18,529 nt of DNA from assembly GCA_028696365.1 (NCBI GenBank), contig JAQVHG010000015.1:1-18529 (forward strand), read 5' to 3'. This stretch comes from Methanofollis sp. GTDB lineage: Archaea; Halobacteriota; Methanomicrobia; Methanomicrobiales; Methanofollaceae. Shown here one piece after another: positions 1 to 6,993 of this stretch (positions are counted from its first letter, which is position 1; the number at the start of each line of letters is the position of its first letter). The translations under genes and the position numbers were made by a program. The notes under the pieces were generated by a model. That model was not told the origin of the DNA, ran no database searches, and saw nothing but the letters and a program-made list of their open reading frames with translations.

Positions 1-158
1 AGTGACATTCTTGAAGTGCAAACCCGGTGCATACGTGCAACCATGATGACGATGGATGCACCCCCTCACTGGTGGAGGGTGGGACTTCTGCGTATGTAAT
101 ATGAAATAAATATTATTCTCATCTGATATATGATTTGCTTGATGAACATATTCTCTTC

Positions 159-176
159 GAGGTCATCCCAAAACTC
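159..176 (+). repeat. 18-bp exact repeat GAGGTCATCCCAAAACTC, copy 1
   Basis: This 18-mer occurs again, identical and in the same orientation, at 14259-14276. In both places it sits just left of a reverse-orientation copy of the dispersed GC-rich repeat (19 nt here, 118 nt at the other site). It could be the end of a decayed insertion element or a left-hand module of the same repeat. No transposase is visible in the window to settle this. The stretch 1-158 beside it holds only AT-rich, non-coding-looking sequence. Confidence 0.6.
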
Positions 177-194
177 TCCCACCCCCTCACGCCT

Positions 195-341
195 GGGGCG
201 CTGCCCCCAAACCCCCATGAGCAAAATAGGAGCGGGAAGGCAGAGATAAAACCATGAAGACGGTATGCAATCTTCCGTCAATCTTCATCAGCGGGGGGCG
301 GCCAGCCCCCAGCCAGAGAGGAATATCCAGAGGGTTTACCA
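195..341 (-). repeat. Dispersed GC-rich intergenic repeat, copy R1 (reverse orientation)
   Basis: One of five copies of an intergenic repeat in this window. Read on the minus strand it shows the common order: a TCTGCCTTCCC motif (234-244 on the plus strand as its complement) followed by a GC hairpin (195-208, GGGGCGCTGCCCCC on plus) and a run of C. The far end, with AACCCTC-like sequence, is near 330-341. It lies back to back with copy F1. It lacks the clear GGCTCTGTAGAA terminus seen in F1 and F2, so its outer limits are approximate. No protein reading frame here looks real. Confidence 0.7.
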
Positions 342-361
342 TGAAAGTGATCCAAAAAATC

Positions 362-764
362 GGCTCTGTAGAAATCCTCCTGGCTTCTTTCGGTGGCGGG
401 GGGTTGCACCCCCCGGACCTCCCGCCGCACGATAGATCGAGGACGGCAGCACTCTCGTCATGATCTTTTCTCTGCCTTCCCATCCCCATCGCCATCCAAG
501 GGGTCCGGGGGCAAAGCCCCCGGCGCAAGGATATGTATGGGAAGGCATGATGATCCAACGTGCCACCCCGATCGTAGAGACTTCACCGCCGTCTCGCGCG
601 GGGGGCGAGTGCCCTCCGGAACCCCCCACGACGAAGATAGACGGGGGCGGAGAGTGAACACGATCCTCACCTACTCTTCAGTCTTGAAAAAGAGAGACCA
701 CGTGACAAGAAATTTTCATCGCGTATGCTCGAACCCAGGGGTTCATGATGAATTCTACAAAGCC
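362..764 (+). repeat. Dispersed repeat, copy F1, with inverted ends (MITE-like)
   Basis: The left end GGCTCTGTAGAAATCC (362-377) and the right end GAATTCTACAAAGCC (750-764) are near-perfect inverted repeats. Inside are the modules shared with the other copies: GACGGCAGCACTCTC, TCTGCCTTCCC (471-481), and a hairpin CCGGGGGCAAAGCCCCCGG (505-523). At about 403 bp this copy is longer than F2 (214 bp), so it holds extra sequence in its right half. Reading frames across it are low-complexity and run antisense into the fasciclin gene, so none is called. Positions 765-835 between the repeat and the fasciclin stop hold nothing I recognise. Confidence 0.7.
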
Positions 765-835
765 CAAATCCTGCAGGACCTGATCTCCGAAGTCGCATCA
801 TGGACGACCAAAATCCCAGAAGAAAAAAAAGAAGA

Positions 836-1453
836 TCAGAAATCAGACGGCAAGATCACGCCGTCGATCCCATGGATCACACCGTTCGAAGCTTTGAGAT
901 CAGGTACAGTCATCGGGATGCCATTTACTGTTACATTGTCGCCGACGACTGCGACCTCAATCGAGGTTCCGGCAAGCGTCGTCAGGTTCATCGGTGTGGT
1001 GAATTCCTCTGAGGTGTACTCCCCCTCTACGATATGCCCCCTGACCAACGGTGCCAGACTGATATCTGCATATGTCCTGATCTCGTTCTCCTTGTCAAGC
1101 GGGATATATTCAGACACGCTCCTGTCCACCGGTGCGAAGACCGTATATGGCCCAGAGCCAGAGAGATACTCATTAACTTCAGCGAGATACACATAGTCGA
1201 GAAATGTGCCATAATCCCCTGCCCTGACCATTTCGTTGATCAGGCTGTCAGAGCCCTCAAGTCCCTCGCCGGTCTCACTTTCAGACGCATTGATACCTCC
1301 TTCCTCGAGCGTCTCTGTCGGAAGAGTCTCTGTTGGAAGAGGCGTTTCTTCGCCAGGTCCTGGCGTCGAAGACGGCTGTGGTTGGGTACACCCTGCAATG
1401 AACGCCCCCCCTGTTATGGAAAGGAGCACAAAGAACAGGACCAATTTTTTCAT
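836..1453 (-). CDS. Fasciclin (FAS1) domain lipoprotein
   Basis: A predicted secreted lipoprotein of 205 aa. The N-terminus is a signal peptide ending in a lipobox-like IAGC with Cys22. A Pro/Thr/Glu-rich linker follows with an internal repeat (LPTETLPTET), then one FAS1 domain from about residue 70 to the end. Both FAS1 signature boxes are visible: H1 as TVFAPVDRSV and H2 as GVIHGIDGVILP at the C-terminus. FAS1 domains mediate adhesion or act as cell-surface modules; a precise role cannot be read from sequence. The ATG at 1453 is chosen over the upstream TTG at 1468 because a GGGGGGAT ribosome-binding site lies 5 nt before it. It has its own TATA promoter and is divergent from the gene at 1630. 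Confidence 0.9.
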   Translation of the reverse strand: MKKLVLFFVLLSITGGAFIAGCTQPQPSSTPGPGEETPLPTETLPTETLEEGGINASESETGEGLEGSDSLINEMVRAGDYGTFLDYVYLAEVNEYLSGSGPYTVFAPVDRSVSEYIPLDKENEIRTYADISLAPLVRGHIVEGEYTSEEFTTPMNLTTLAGTSIEVAVVGDNVTVNGIPMTVPDLKASNGVIHGIDGVILPSDF

Positions 1454-1507
1454 ATCAAATCCCCCCAATTCTGCGCAGCAGTATAACTACCCAGAAATGA
1501 ACTTTCC

Positions 1508-1522
1508 CTATATATACCTTTC
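1508..1522 (-). promoter_or_regulatory. BRE/TATA promoter of the fasciclin gene
   Basis: On the minus strand the sequence reads GAAAGGTATATATAG, a purine-rich BRE followed by a strong TATA element. The expected start of transcription, about 25 nt downstream, is near 1485-1490. That leaves a leader of about 30-35 nt holding the GGGGGGAT ribosome-binding site. Confidence 0.75.
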
Positions 1523-1599
1523 AGAACCCCACATCGCTCCAGAAGAGGATCCATACCACCCAGGCCCTGCACAATATTCCCAAGATAAAATACCGTACA

Positions 1600-1607
1600 G
1601 TATATAC
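1600..1607 (+). promoter_or_regulatory. TATA box for the gene starting at 1630
   Basis: The element GTATATAC is centred about 26 nt before the ATG at 1630, and no Shine-Dalgarno sequence precedes that ATG. This spacing predicts a leaderless transcript beginning at or within a few bases of the start codon. Confidence 0.6.
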
Positions 1608-1629
1608 TCACACTCACAATCCCAATTTT

Positions 1630-2649
1630 ATGCGATGTCCAGTCTGCGGAGGCGACTGTCTCCAGGATGCAGGTTCAGTACTCACCACCCTTCCTGAGAT
1701 CTTCACCCCCTGTGACAGATGCACGATCACCCTCCTCGACAAACGCCGCGCCCCTTCCCCTGCTTATACACCAGCACCTCCATGCCAATGCAGGCGCCGG
1801 TTTCTCGACGATGTCTTCGCCTCCTGCTATCAGATCTTCGCCGAAGAAGGGATCATCACCGGCACCGAACCCCTCAGCGCCATCGCCACCCCAGTCGTCA
1901 ACCCAGGATTTGTCATGAACACCCCCCCTTTCCTCCCCACACAAAGCCTTGTCTTCCTCTCCCCTTATCCCAACCAGAAGACCGCCGAGCGCATCGTCTC
2001 CGAGGTTCCAGAAGTCCAGGGCGTCGTGAAAACCGGCAAAACTGTCCCAGGGATCACAGGTGGGCACCTCGCCTCCCACACCCTACTGGCCGGATGCGAC
2101 ATCCAGGCCAATATCTTCCCCACCTCTTCTGGAGACCTCGTAGTGTACAAAGAACTCTCACGCCTCCACCTCGAATTCCCCCGACCAGTCAACCCCAAGA
2201 TCCGCGCAGTCGAACGCGCCATACGGCGCGAGAACCCTATGCTATTTATCGACGCCTGCTGTGGGGCCGGCACCCTCGGCCTCGCCGCCGCGCGTACCGG
2301 GACACCTGAGATCATCTTCAACGACGTCTATGGCCCCGCGGTCTTCTGGACTGTGGTCAACCTCATGGTGAACCAGGATGCACTCCACCTCGACGAGGTA
2401 CTCCTTCATACCATACTCACCGACCTCCCAGCCGTCAGCAACGACCCTCTCCTCGTCGCTGAAGGGCTTGGAGAACAGCAGCACATCACAATCTACCAGG
2501 GGAACTTTGATCGCCTCCCAGCCGCCATCCCAGAGGTTTCCCGAAGTCTTAGCGCATTGGACATCTTTGAAAAAGATCAAAGACAAGCCTGCATGACCGC
2601 ACTTGATCGGTGGAGAAGTGCCGGAGGAGGGAAAGCATTTATCCCGTGA
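1630..2649 (+). CDS. Zinc-ribbon and class I SAM-dependent methyltransferase-like protein
   Basis: A 339-aa protein of unknown substrate. The N-terminus is cysteine-rich (C3xxC6, C28xxC31, C52xC54), consistent with a metal-binding ribbon. From about residue 200 it has a Rossmann methyltransferase core: motif I as FIDACCGAGTLGLAAA (206-221), then an acidic motif near IIFNDVY with Asp232. The middle region (about 85-190) contains SLVFLSPYPNQKTAERIVSE and matches no family I can name. The architecture suggests an RNA or protein methyltransferase conserved in methanogens, but that is inference. The start fits a leaderless transcript from the TATA at 1600-1607. Its last codons carry the promoter of the SRP RNA gene downstream. 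Confidence 0.75.
   Translation: MRCPVCGGDCLQDAGSVLTTLPEIFTPCDRCTITLLDKRRAPSPAYTPAPPCQCRRRFLDDVFASCYQIFAEEGIITGTEPLSAIATPVVNPGFVMNTPPFLPTQSLVFLSPYPNQKTAERIVSEVPEVQGVVKTGKTVPGITGGHLASHTLLAGCDIQANIFPTSSGDLVVYKELSRLHLEFPRPVNPKIRAVERAIRRENPMLFIDACCGAGTLGLAAARTGTPEIIFNDVYGPAVFWTVVNLMVNQDALHLDEVLLHTILTDLPAVSNDPLLVAEGLGEQQHITIYQGNFDRLPAAIPEVSRSLSALDIFEKDQRQACMTALDRWRSAGGGKAFIP
2628..2642 (+). promoter_or_regulatory. SRP RNA promoter (BRE and TATA-like) inside the upstream gene
   Basis: A purine-rich stretch (AGGGAAA) followed by GCATTTAT lies 24 nt upstream of the first base of the predicted SRP RNA. It overlaps the last codons of the methyltransferase gene. The spacing is that of an archaeal promoter. 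Confidence 0.6.
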
Positions 2650-2661
2650 ATCATAGTACAT

Positions 2662-2973
2662 ATGGGGGCTAGCCTGGGTGGTTAGGCGTCACCTGTAAGC
2701 TGAAATCGCCGATACGCGGCGGGCGAAGTCCGAGGAAGGCCTTGGCGATCTGTAGGCGCCATGCACTTCCCGACTGAGAAGCCTTGTCCCATGAGGTCGA
2801 CGGCCAGGGATCGATGCTCTGGAGGGAGCGGAGACCTGTTGTCGCGGAGACCGGTCCAGGCCCGGAAGGGAGCAGACTTACCGTGAACGTACGGCGCCCA
2901 TGGGAGTGCAGGGTGGAGAAGGGGAGTCACGGCAAGTACAGGCACGCATTGTCGACCGAGGACGTGCCCCTAT
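2662..2973 (+). ncRNA. ffs: Signal recognition particle RNA (archaeal 7S RNA)
   Basis: The RNA of the signal recognition particle, which with SRP19 and SRP54 directs secretory proteins to the membrane. The ends pair as helix 1: 2662-2669 (ATGGGGGC) with 2966-2973 (GCCCCTAT), eight base pairs including one G-U. The S domain carries the conserved helix 8 signature GGAAGGGAGCAG at 2864-2875, with the GGAA tetraloop closed by CC/GG and the asymmetric internal loop where SRP54 binds. The 5' Alu part (GGTTAGGCG...CTGTAAGCTGAAA) matches archaeal 7S RNAs. The length, about 312 nt, is normal. T-rich sequence just after the 3' end (2974-2986) may serve as terminator. Ends are placed by helix 1 pairing and could shift by a few bases. 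Confidence 0.95.
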
Positions 2974-2986
2974 CTATTTGATTTCT

Positions 2987-3931
2987 ATGGCAAAAGTCAC
3001 GATCATCGGAGCCACCGGGAGACTGGGCTCTTTTGCATCCCATCCCATCGCCGGGATCCCGCATGTGGACGAGGTCCTTCTTATGGGAAGGCCAGGCAGA
3101 GAAAACCTGCTTGCCGGACTTGCCCACGACCTTACCGATTCGTGCGCGGCCAGAGGGATCTGGACCAACATCTCCTCGAGCACCAGAGTAGAGGACTGCG
3201 CCGATTCCGACATCATCGTGATCTCCGCTGGAGTTCCGCGGCATGATGGGCAGGACCGGATCGATCTCGCCCTTCAAAATGCCAGGATCATCAGGCCGAT
3301 TGCAGAATCGATCAGCAGGAACGCACCAAACGCCATCGTTATGATGGTCACCAATCCGGTCGACGTGATGACCGCAGTCGCCCTTCGGTACTCTGGATTG
3401 GAGCCCAAACAGATCTTCGGCCTTGGCACCCACCTCGATTCGATGCGGCTCAAAGCCCTCATCGCTGAATATTTCCATGTCCATGTGAGCGAGGTCCACA
3501 CCAGGATCATCGGCGAGCATGGAGAGAGCATGGTCCCGCTCTGGTCGGCGACGACGATCGGCGGTATCAAGATCTCGAACCTTCCGGCGTTTTCAGGTCT
3601 GCCAATGGACGAGATGATGGACCGTGTCAAAAACAGCGGGAGTTTTATCATCAAAAACAGTGGGGCCACGATCTACGGCCCAGGTGACGCGATCGCCACC
3701 CTTGTCCAGACAATCCTGGGCAATGAGAACCGGATCCTCACAGTCTCCAGTTACATCAAGAGCGAGGTCCACAATGTCGGCAATACCTGTATCGGAGTGC
3801 CGGCACGGGTCAACCGCAAAGGAGTCTTTCCGGTACCGATCCGGATCGAGGAGCGCGAACTCGAGGCATTCCGTGGTTCTGTCGGGAAGATCCGGGCGAT
3901 CACAAGAGAAGTTCTGGAAAAATTGGAATAA
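2987..3931 (+). CDS. mdh: Malate dehydrogenase (LDH/MDH family, probably NADP-linked)
   Basis: Interconverts malate and oxaloacetate in the cytoplasm. In methanogens this serves the incomplete reductive TCA route. The protein is 314 aa, normal for the family. The dinucleotide motif is GATGRLG (8-14). At the end of the second beta strand Gly34-Arg35 replaces the Asp typical of NAD enzymes, which suggests NADP preference. Arg85 (in GVPRHDGQDR) is the substrate-discriminating Arg of malate rather than lactate dehydrogenases. Arg91, Asn123, the Asp151/Arg154 pair and the catalytic His178 (IIGEHGES) are all present. An in-frame upstream extension would run into the SRP RNA, so ATG 2987 is used. 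There is no ribosome-binding site and only 13 nt separate it from the SRP RNA end. It converges with EF-1 beta, leaving a 2-nt gap. Confidence 0.93.
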   Translation: MAKVTIIGATGRLGSFASHPIAGIPHVDEVLLMGRPGRENLLAGLAHDLTDSCAARGIWTNISSSTRVEDCADSDIIVISAGVPRHDGQDRIDLALQNARIIRPIAESISRNAPNAIVMMVTNPVDVMTAVALRYSGLEPKQIFGLGTHLDSMRLKALIAEYFHVHVSEVHTRIIGEHGESMVPLWSATTIGGIKISNLPAFSGLPMDEMMDRVKNSGSFIIKNSGATIYGPGDAIATLVQTILGNENRILTVSSYIKSEVHNVGNTCIGVPARVNRKGVFPVPIRIEERELEAFRGSVGKIRAITREVLEKLE

Positions 3932-3933
3932 TT

Positions 3934-4194
3934 TTAGAGCATCCGGTTGACGTCGACGATCTCGGCGCTCGCGATGCCTTCGACATCTTTGAGTTTGGAC
4001 TCCAGGGCGTCAGTCGCACCTTCTTCGTCCTCCACGAGCGCAGCGACTTTCAGTGCCGAGAGGCCAAAGCCGATCGGCTCTTCCTGAATGTCGTCCACAC
4101 TTGGCACTGCAGCCTTGACGGCCTCTTTCAGTGTCTCCATCGGAGTTTCTGTCGACTCAGGCATCAGTTTCAGAATGACTGCTACTTTCCCCAT
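3934..4194 (-). CDS. ef1b: Translation elongation factor 1-beta (aEF-1B)
   Basis: Nucleotide exchange factor for EF-1 alpha: it promotes GDP-GTP exchange during translation. The protein is 86 aa, the archaeal size, equal to the catalytic C-terminal domain of the eukaryotic factor. It has the typical MGKVAVILKLMPES start, the central EEPIGFGLSALKVAALVEDEEG segment and the VEGIASAEIVDVNRM ending. The start at 4194 is chosen because it aligns with the family start. It lies only 5 nt after the stop of the zinc-ribbon gene, so the two are surely cotranscribed. The GGGG in the end of the upstream gene is a possible ribosome-binding site. Confidence 0.95.
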   Translation of the reverse strand: MGKVAVILKLMPESTETPMETLKEAVKAAVPSVDDIQEEPIGFGLSALKVAALVEDEEGATDALESKLKDVEGIASAEIVDVNRML

Positions 4195-4199
4195 ATTGT

Positions 4200-4361
4200 T
4201 CACGGCCCCTGGAATCCGCACTTGGCGCAGGTGTATCCGATGCTCTGTTCCCTGCACTGTGGGCAGCGCCTGATCTCATTTCCACACTTTGGGCACGGGA
4301 ACCTAGTCGCTCCATCTTCTGCGAGCGGGGCATTGCATGATGTGCATTTTTCCATAGCCAT
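4200..4361 (-). CDS. Eight-cysteine zinc-ribbon microprotein (HVO_2753-like)
   Basis: A 53-aa protein with four CxxC knuckles (C6/C9, C23/C26, C33/C36, C45/C48), enough for two zinc sites. It belongs to the small archaeal zinc-ribbon family regularly encoded next to EF-1 beta; the Haloferax member HVO_2753 is the studied case. Its biochemical job is not established, but linkage to a translation factor suggests a role around the ribosome. The ATG at 4361 is preceded by GGGGAT at 6 nt, which favours it over the in-frame ATG two codons later. A TATA-like CATTTAATTG near 4406-4415, inside the end of the upstream kinase gene, may give the pair its own promoter. Confidence 0.88.
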   Translation of the reverse strand: MAMEKCTSCNAPLAEDGATRFPCPKCGNEIRRCPQCREQSIGYTCAKCGFQGP

Positions 4362-4407
4362 AGAATATCCCCAACAAAGAATTAGTGATCTTTGCACTTG
4401 GCGACAA

Positions 4408-4998
4408 TTAAATGCTTGGATGGATCTGGGTGCAGATCACTTGCTCCTCTCTGAGGAAGGCATGAAGCCTACCAGGCGCACGTCCGTTGACGACTGTTGC
4501 CTTGATACGATGCTCAAAGAGGTAAGGGAGGAGGAAGGGGTCGACCTCTTCACAGTCATAAGGTCCAGAGAGTTCAGGGAGATATGTGCCGTCTTTCGTA
4601 AGCCCATCGACCGATTTTACCAACACCAGGGGGAGCCCAAGTTCTCCGGCGACCCAGGCGGCGATGGTGTCAGAGGTGACCTCCCAGGAGTGGGGGAGAG
4701 GGTCGAGGGCGCGAAAGAGGGTATAGGGGAGGAAGACTTCGAGACACTCTGGCACGTCAAGTCTCCCTGTAACTTTGAGTCCAAACGAGGAGAGATACCA
4801 CCCATACATCTCCATTGCAGAGATGGCCATCCAGTGTGCCTGTGTAGCAGGTGGATCGAGGGTGCGGACGGCGTCGGCAAACCCCCCACCCCCGGGAACC
4901 AGCAGGGCAGGCCGGCCTGCCGCAGTGATCTCGTCAACGACCGCACCTGCACGATCCATCAGGCTCCCGCCTATCTTGATGACGACCGGCGTTTCCAT
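4408..4998 (-). CDS. mfnE: Amino-acid-kinase family protein, MfnE-like
   Basis: A small (196 aa) cytoplasmic kinase of the amino acid kinase superfamily. It resembles the archaeal group containing MJ0458/MfnE, which phosphorylates (5-aminomethyl-3-furyl)methyl phosphate to the diphosphate in methanofuran biosynthesis. Visible motifs are VVIKIGGS (Lys8, Gly10-Ser12), VPGGGGF (34-40), EVTSDTIAAW (106-115), LVKSVDGL (126-133) and NGR (171-173). The protein is shorter than aspartokinase or glutamate kinase and has no ACT or PUA domain. The start at 4998 places the kinase motif at the N-terminus and lies about 26 nt from the shared TATA element; 15 codons upstream would place the start beyond that TATA. 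Exact substrate is by family resemblance only. Confidence 0.75.
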   Translation of the reverse strand: METPVVIKIGGSLMDRAGAVVDEITAAGRPALLVPGGGGFADAVRTLDPPATQAHWMAISAMEMYGWYLSSFGLKVTGRLDVPECLEVFLPYTLFRALDPLPHSWEVTSDTIAAWVAGELGLPLVLVKSVDGLTKDGTYLPELSGPYDCEEVDPFLLPYLFEHRIKATVVNGRAPGRLHAFLREEQVICTQIHPSI

Positions 4999-5018
4999 GG
5001 GATCTGGGTGGGTGAGGG

Positions 5019-5032
5019 AGATATAAAAACCA
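5019..5032. promoter_or_regulatory. Shared central TATA element of a divergent promoter
   Basis: ATATAAAA (5021-5028) is the only AT-rich stretch in the 53-nt spacer between the divergent starts at 4998 (-) and 5052 (+). Its centre is about 26-27 nt from each ATG. Neither gene has a well-spaced Shine-Dalgarno; the GAGGG at 5045-5049 is only 2 nt from the ATG. One TATA element could therefore drive leaderless transcription both ways. Confidence 0.55.
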
Positions 5033-5051
5033 GGGCGAACCACAGAGGGTT

Positions 5052-6731
5052 ATGCTGCGGCGCCCCCCTCACACCTCTTTCATCCTGCTCATCGTCCTGG
5101 CATTCCTTACCGTGCCGGTAGCGGCCATACAGATCGTTGAGTTCTGTCCTGACCCCTACCGCACCGGCGAGCCAGACGAATATTTTGTCCTTGAGGGAGA
5201 GGGGGGACTTGACGAGGTCGCGGTCACCGACGGCGAAGGGACACTCAGGTTCCCTGCAGGTTCAGAGATCAACGGGCGGGTAACCGTGGCCAGGGAAGCG
5301 AAGGGATTTTTCCTGACACACGGGTATCTCCCTGACTACGAAGTCATGGACACCGACCCTGCTGTCCCTGAGATGCGTGGGGGCGGACGGCTCAAACTGG
5401 CCAACAAGGGGGACAGCATTGCCCTCCTCATCGGGGGGAGCGTCGCCCAGGAGGTACAGTGGCCTGAAGATGTGGCGGCCAGGGAAGGACAGGTCCATTT
5501 CCTGGAGGACGGCATCTGGGACCCGCATCCAAGGCTCCTGGGCCAGTCCAACTTCTCTCCTGAAACCTTTGAGGACGTCACCGTCACCCTCTTCGTCTCG
5601 CCTGACTGCGCATACGAGGTCTTCGAGCGTGCCCTTGAGAGTGCAGAGGAGAGGGTGGAGGTCAATGTCTATGAGTTCACCCATCCGGGGATCGCCGCGA
5701 TGCTTACTAGGGCTGCAGATCGGGGTGTGAAGGTCTCGGTCCTCCTTGAGGGCGGGCCGGTCGGTGGGATCCCCTCTGAGGAAGAGGCGGTCGCGGCGAC
5801 ACTTGCCGCGCACGGGATCGAGGTGCAGATGATGACGACGACACCTGAGGCCCACGCGAAGTACCGTTTCAACCATGCAAAGTACGTCATCGTCGGCAAT
5901 GAGAGTGTCCTGATCACGACGGAGAATTTCAAACCGAGTGGCATCCCTGCATTCGGCACGAGAGGGAACCGGGGATGGGGTGCCTGGGTGGAGGACGAGA
6001 GGATCGCGGACTATTTTTCACGGGTGTATCGGTGGGACACCACAGGCGGTGACCTCGCCCCTGCACCCACCGGGGGGCGACATGGTGATGAAGAGGGGTA
6101 TGGCGCCTATGACCTTGTTTTCGCCCCGCTGACCATCGAGGGTACGCGGGTGACGCCTGTCCTCGCACCTGAAACGAGTGCCCTGGTCACTGACCTCATT
6201 GCCGGCGCCGAGGACCAGATCCTCATCGAGCAAGCATCCATAAGGAACAGCACCACAGGTGGGCCGAACAGGTTCCTGGCCGCGGCGATCGATGCCGCCA
6301 AACAAGGGGTTGAGGTGCGGGTGCTCCTTGACGCCGCATGGTTCAATATCGAGGGAGAGAAGGACAACGACGAGATGGTAGCATGGATCAACGAGGTCGC
6401 AAGGGCTGAGGGGATTCCGATCGAGGCGAAGTGCATCGATCTCGATGCTGCAGGGTTCGTGAAGGTCCACACGAAGGGCGTGATCGTCGATAACCACAGC
6501 GTGCTCATCTCAAGCATCAATTGGAATGACAACTCGGCCGACTTCAACCGCGAGGCCGGTGTCATCATCGACCATCCCGAAGCGGCACACTATTTTGCAA
6601 ACGCCTTTGAAGCGGACTGGGCGGCGGGTAAATTGATCGAGATCGAGGGTCATGACAGCAGACTTGCCCTTGCTGTCGGGGTCGTTGTCGTCTTCTTTAT
6701 CCTCTACTTATGGAGAGAGAAAAGACGGTGA
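5052..6731 (+). CDS. Exported, membrane-anchored phospholipase D-like protein (two HKD domains)
   Basis: A 559-aa protein of the phospholipase D superfamily, whose members hydrolyse or transfer phosphodiesters (phospholipids or nucleic acids). An N-terminal signal peptide (about 1-26) and a C-terminal transmembrane helix followed by WREKRR put the catalytic part outside the membrane. Residues 27-150 form a beta-rich region resembling a lamin-tail-like domain (IQIVEFCPDPYRTGEPDEYFVLE). Two PLD domains follow. The first HKD is H275-x-K277-xxxx-G-N283, with Asn at the usual Asp position; the second is H473-x-K475-xxxx-D480. The two-domain layout is that of single-chain PLDs. Divergent from the MfnE-like kinase; a repeat element follows directly. 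Substrate unknown. Confidence 0.88.
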   Translation: MLRRPPHTSFILLIVLAFLTVPVAAIQIVEFCPDPYRTGEPDEYFVLEGEGGLDEVAVTDGEGTLRFPAGSEINGRVTVAREAKGFFLTHGYLPDYEVMDTDPAVPEMRGGGRLKLANKGDSIALLIGGSVAQEVQWPEDVAAREGQVHFLEDGIWDPHPRLLGQSNFSPETFEDVTVTLFVSPDCAYEVFERALESAEERVEVNVYEFTHPGIAAMLTRAADRGVKVSVLLEGGPVGGIPSEEEAVAATLAAHGIEVQMMTTTPEAHAKYRFNHAKYVIVGNESVLITTENFKPSGIPAFGTRGNRGWGAWVEDERIADYFSRVYRWDTTGGDLAPAPTGGRHGDEEGYGAYDLVFAPLTIEGTRVTPVLAPETSALVTDLIAGAEDQILIEQASIRNSTTGGPNRFLAAAIDAAKQGVEVRVLLDAAWFNIEGEKDNDEMVAWINEVARAEGIPIEAKCIDLDAAGFVKVHTKGVIVDNHSVLISSINWNDNSADFNREAGVIIDHPEAAHYFANAFEADWAAGKLIEIEGHDSRLALAVGVVVVFFILYLWREKRR

Positions 6732-6755
6732 GCGGCTCACCTGTCTGAAGAAAAG

Positions 6756-6969
6756 GTTCTGTAGAAATCCTCTTGATGATTCTCTCTGGCGGGGGGCTGG
6801 CTGCCACACGATAGGTCGAGGACGGCAGCCCCTTTGTCATGTCATCTATTCTGCCTTCTCGACCTTATCGTCGTCCCAAGGGGTCCGGGCGGCACGCCTC
6901 CAGCCAAAGGGTAGGAAGGCGGGTGATACACGTCTCACCCACACAAGAGGTGAAGAATTCTACAGAGCC
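6756..6969 (+). repeat. Dispersed repeat, copy F2, compact with inverted ends
   Basis: The best-defined copy: left end GGTTCTGTAGAAATCC (6756-6771) and right end GAATTCTACAGAGCC (6955-6969) are inverted repeats, giving a 214-bp unit. Internal modules match F1 in the same order: GACGGCAGCCCCTTTGTCAT, TCTGCCTTCTC (6850-6860), AAGGGGTCCGGG (6878-6889), then a GC hairpin (GGGCG-GCA-CGCC). It fills the 262-nt gap between the PLD-like gene and the wHTH gene almost entirely. Confidence 0.72.
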
Positions 6970-6993
6970 GAAGAAAAAGAGATTTCTTTGCGT

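Noticed and set aside
6..158. Remnant of a transposase gene at the left edge
   Set aside because: No conserved residues or long frame are visible; only the 18-bp repeat hints at an insertion element.
195..541. CRISPR-like array, because of recurring GC-rich motifs
   Set aside because: Motif spacing is irregular, orientation alternates and there are no uniform repeats and spacers; no cas gene is present.
66..670. Several 65-125-codon frames in the first 700 nt
   Set aside because: They overlap each other on both strands, are rich in Pro/Gly/Arg from GC-rich repeats, have no start signals and resemble no family.
393..1196. 267-codon plus-strand open frame across the repeat and antisense to the fasciclin gene
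   Set aside because: Its second half is the exact antisense of a gene with clear family motifs, signal peptide and ribosome-binding site. Its first half is repeat sequence with low-complexity translation.
2674..2945. Open frames on both strands across the SRP RNA
   Set aside because: The region is explained by the SRP RNA, with helix 1 pairing and the helix 8 signature. The frames have no family likeness.
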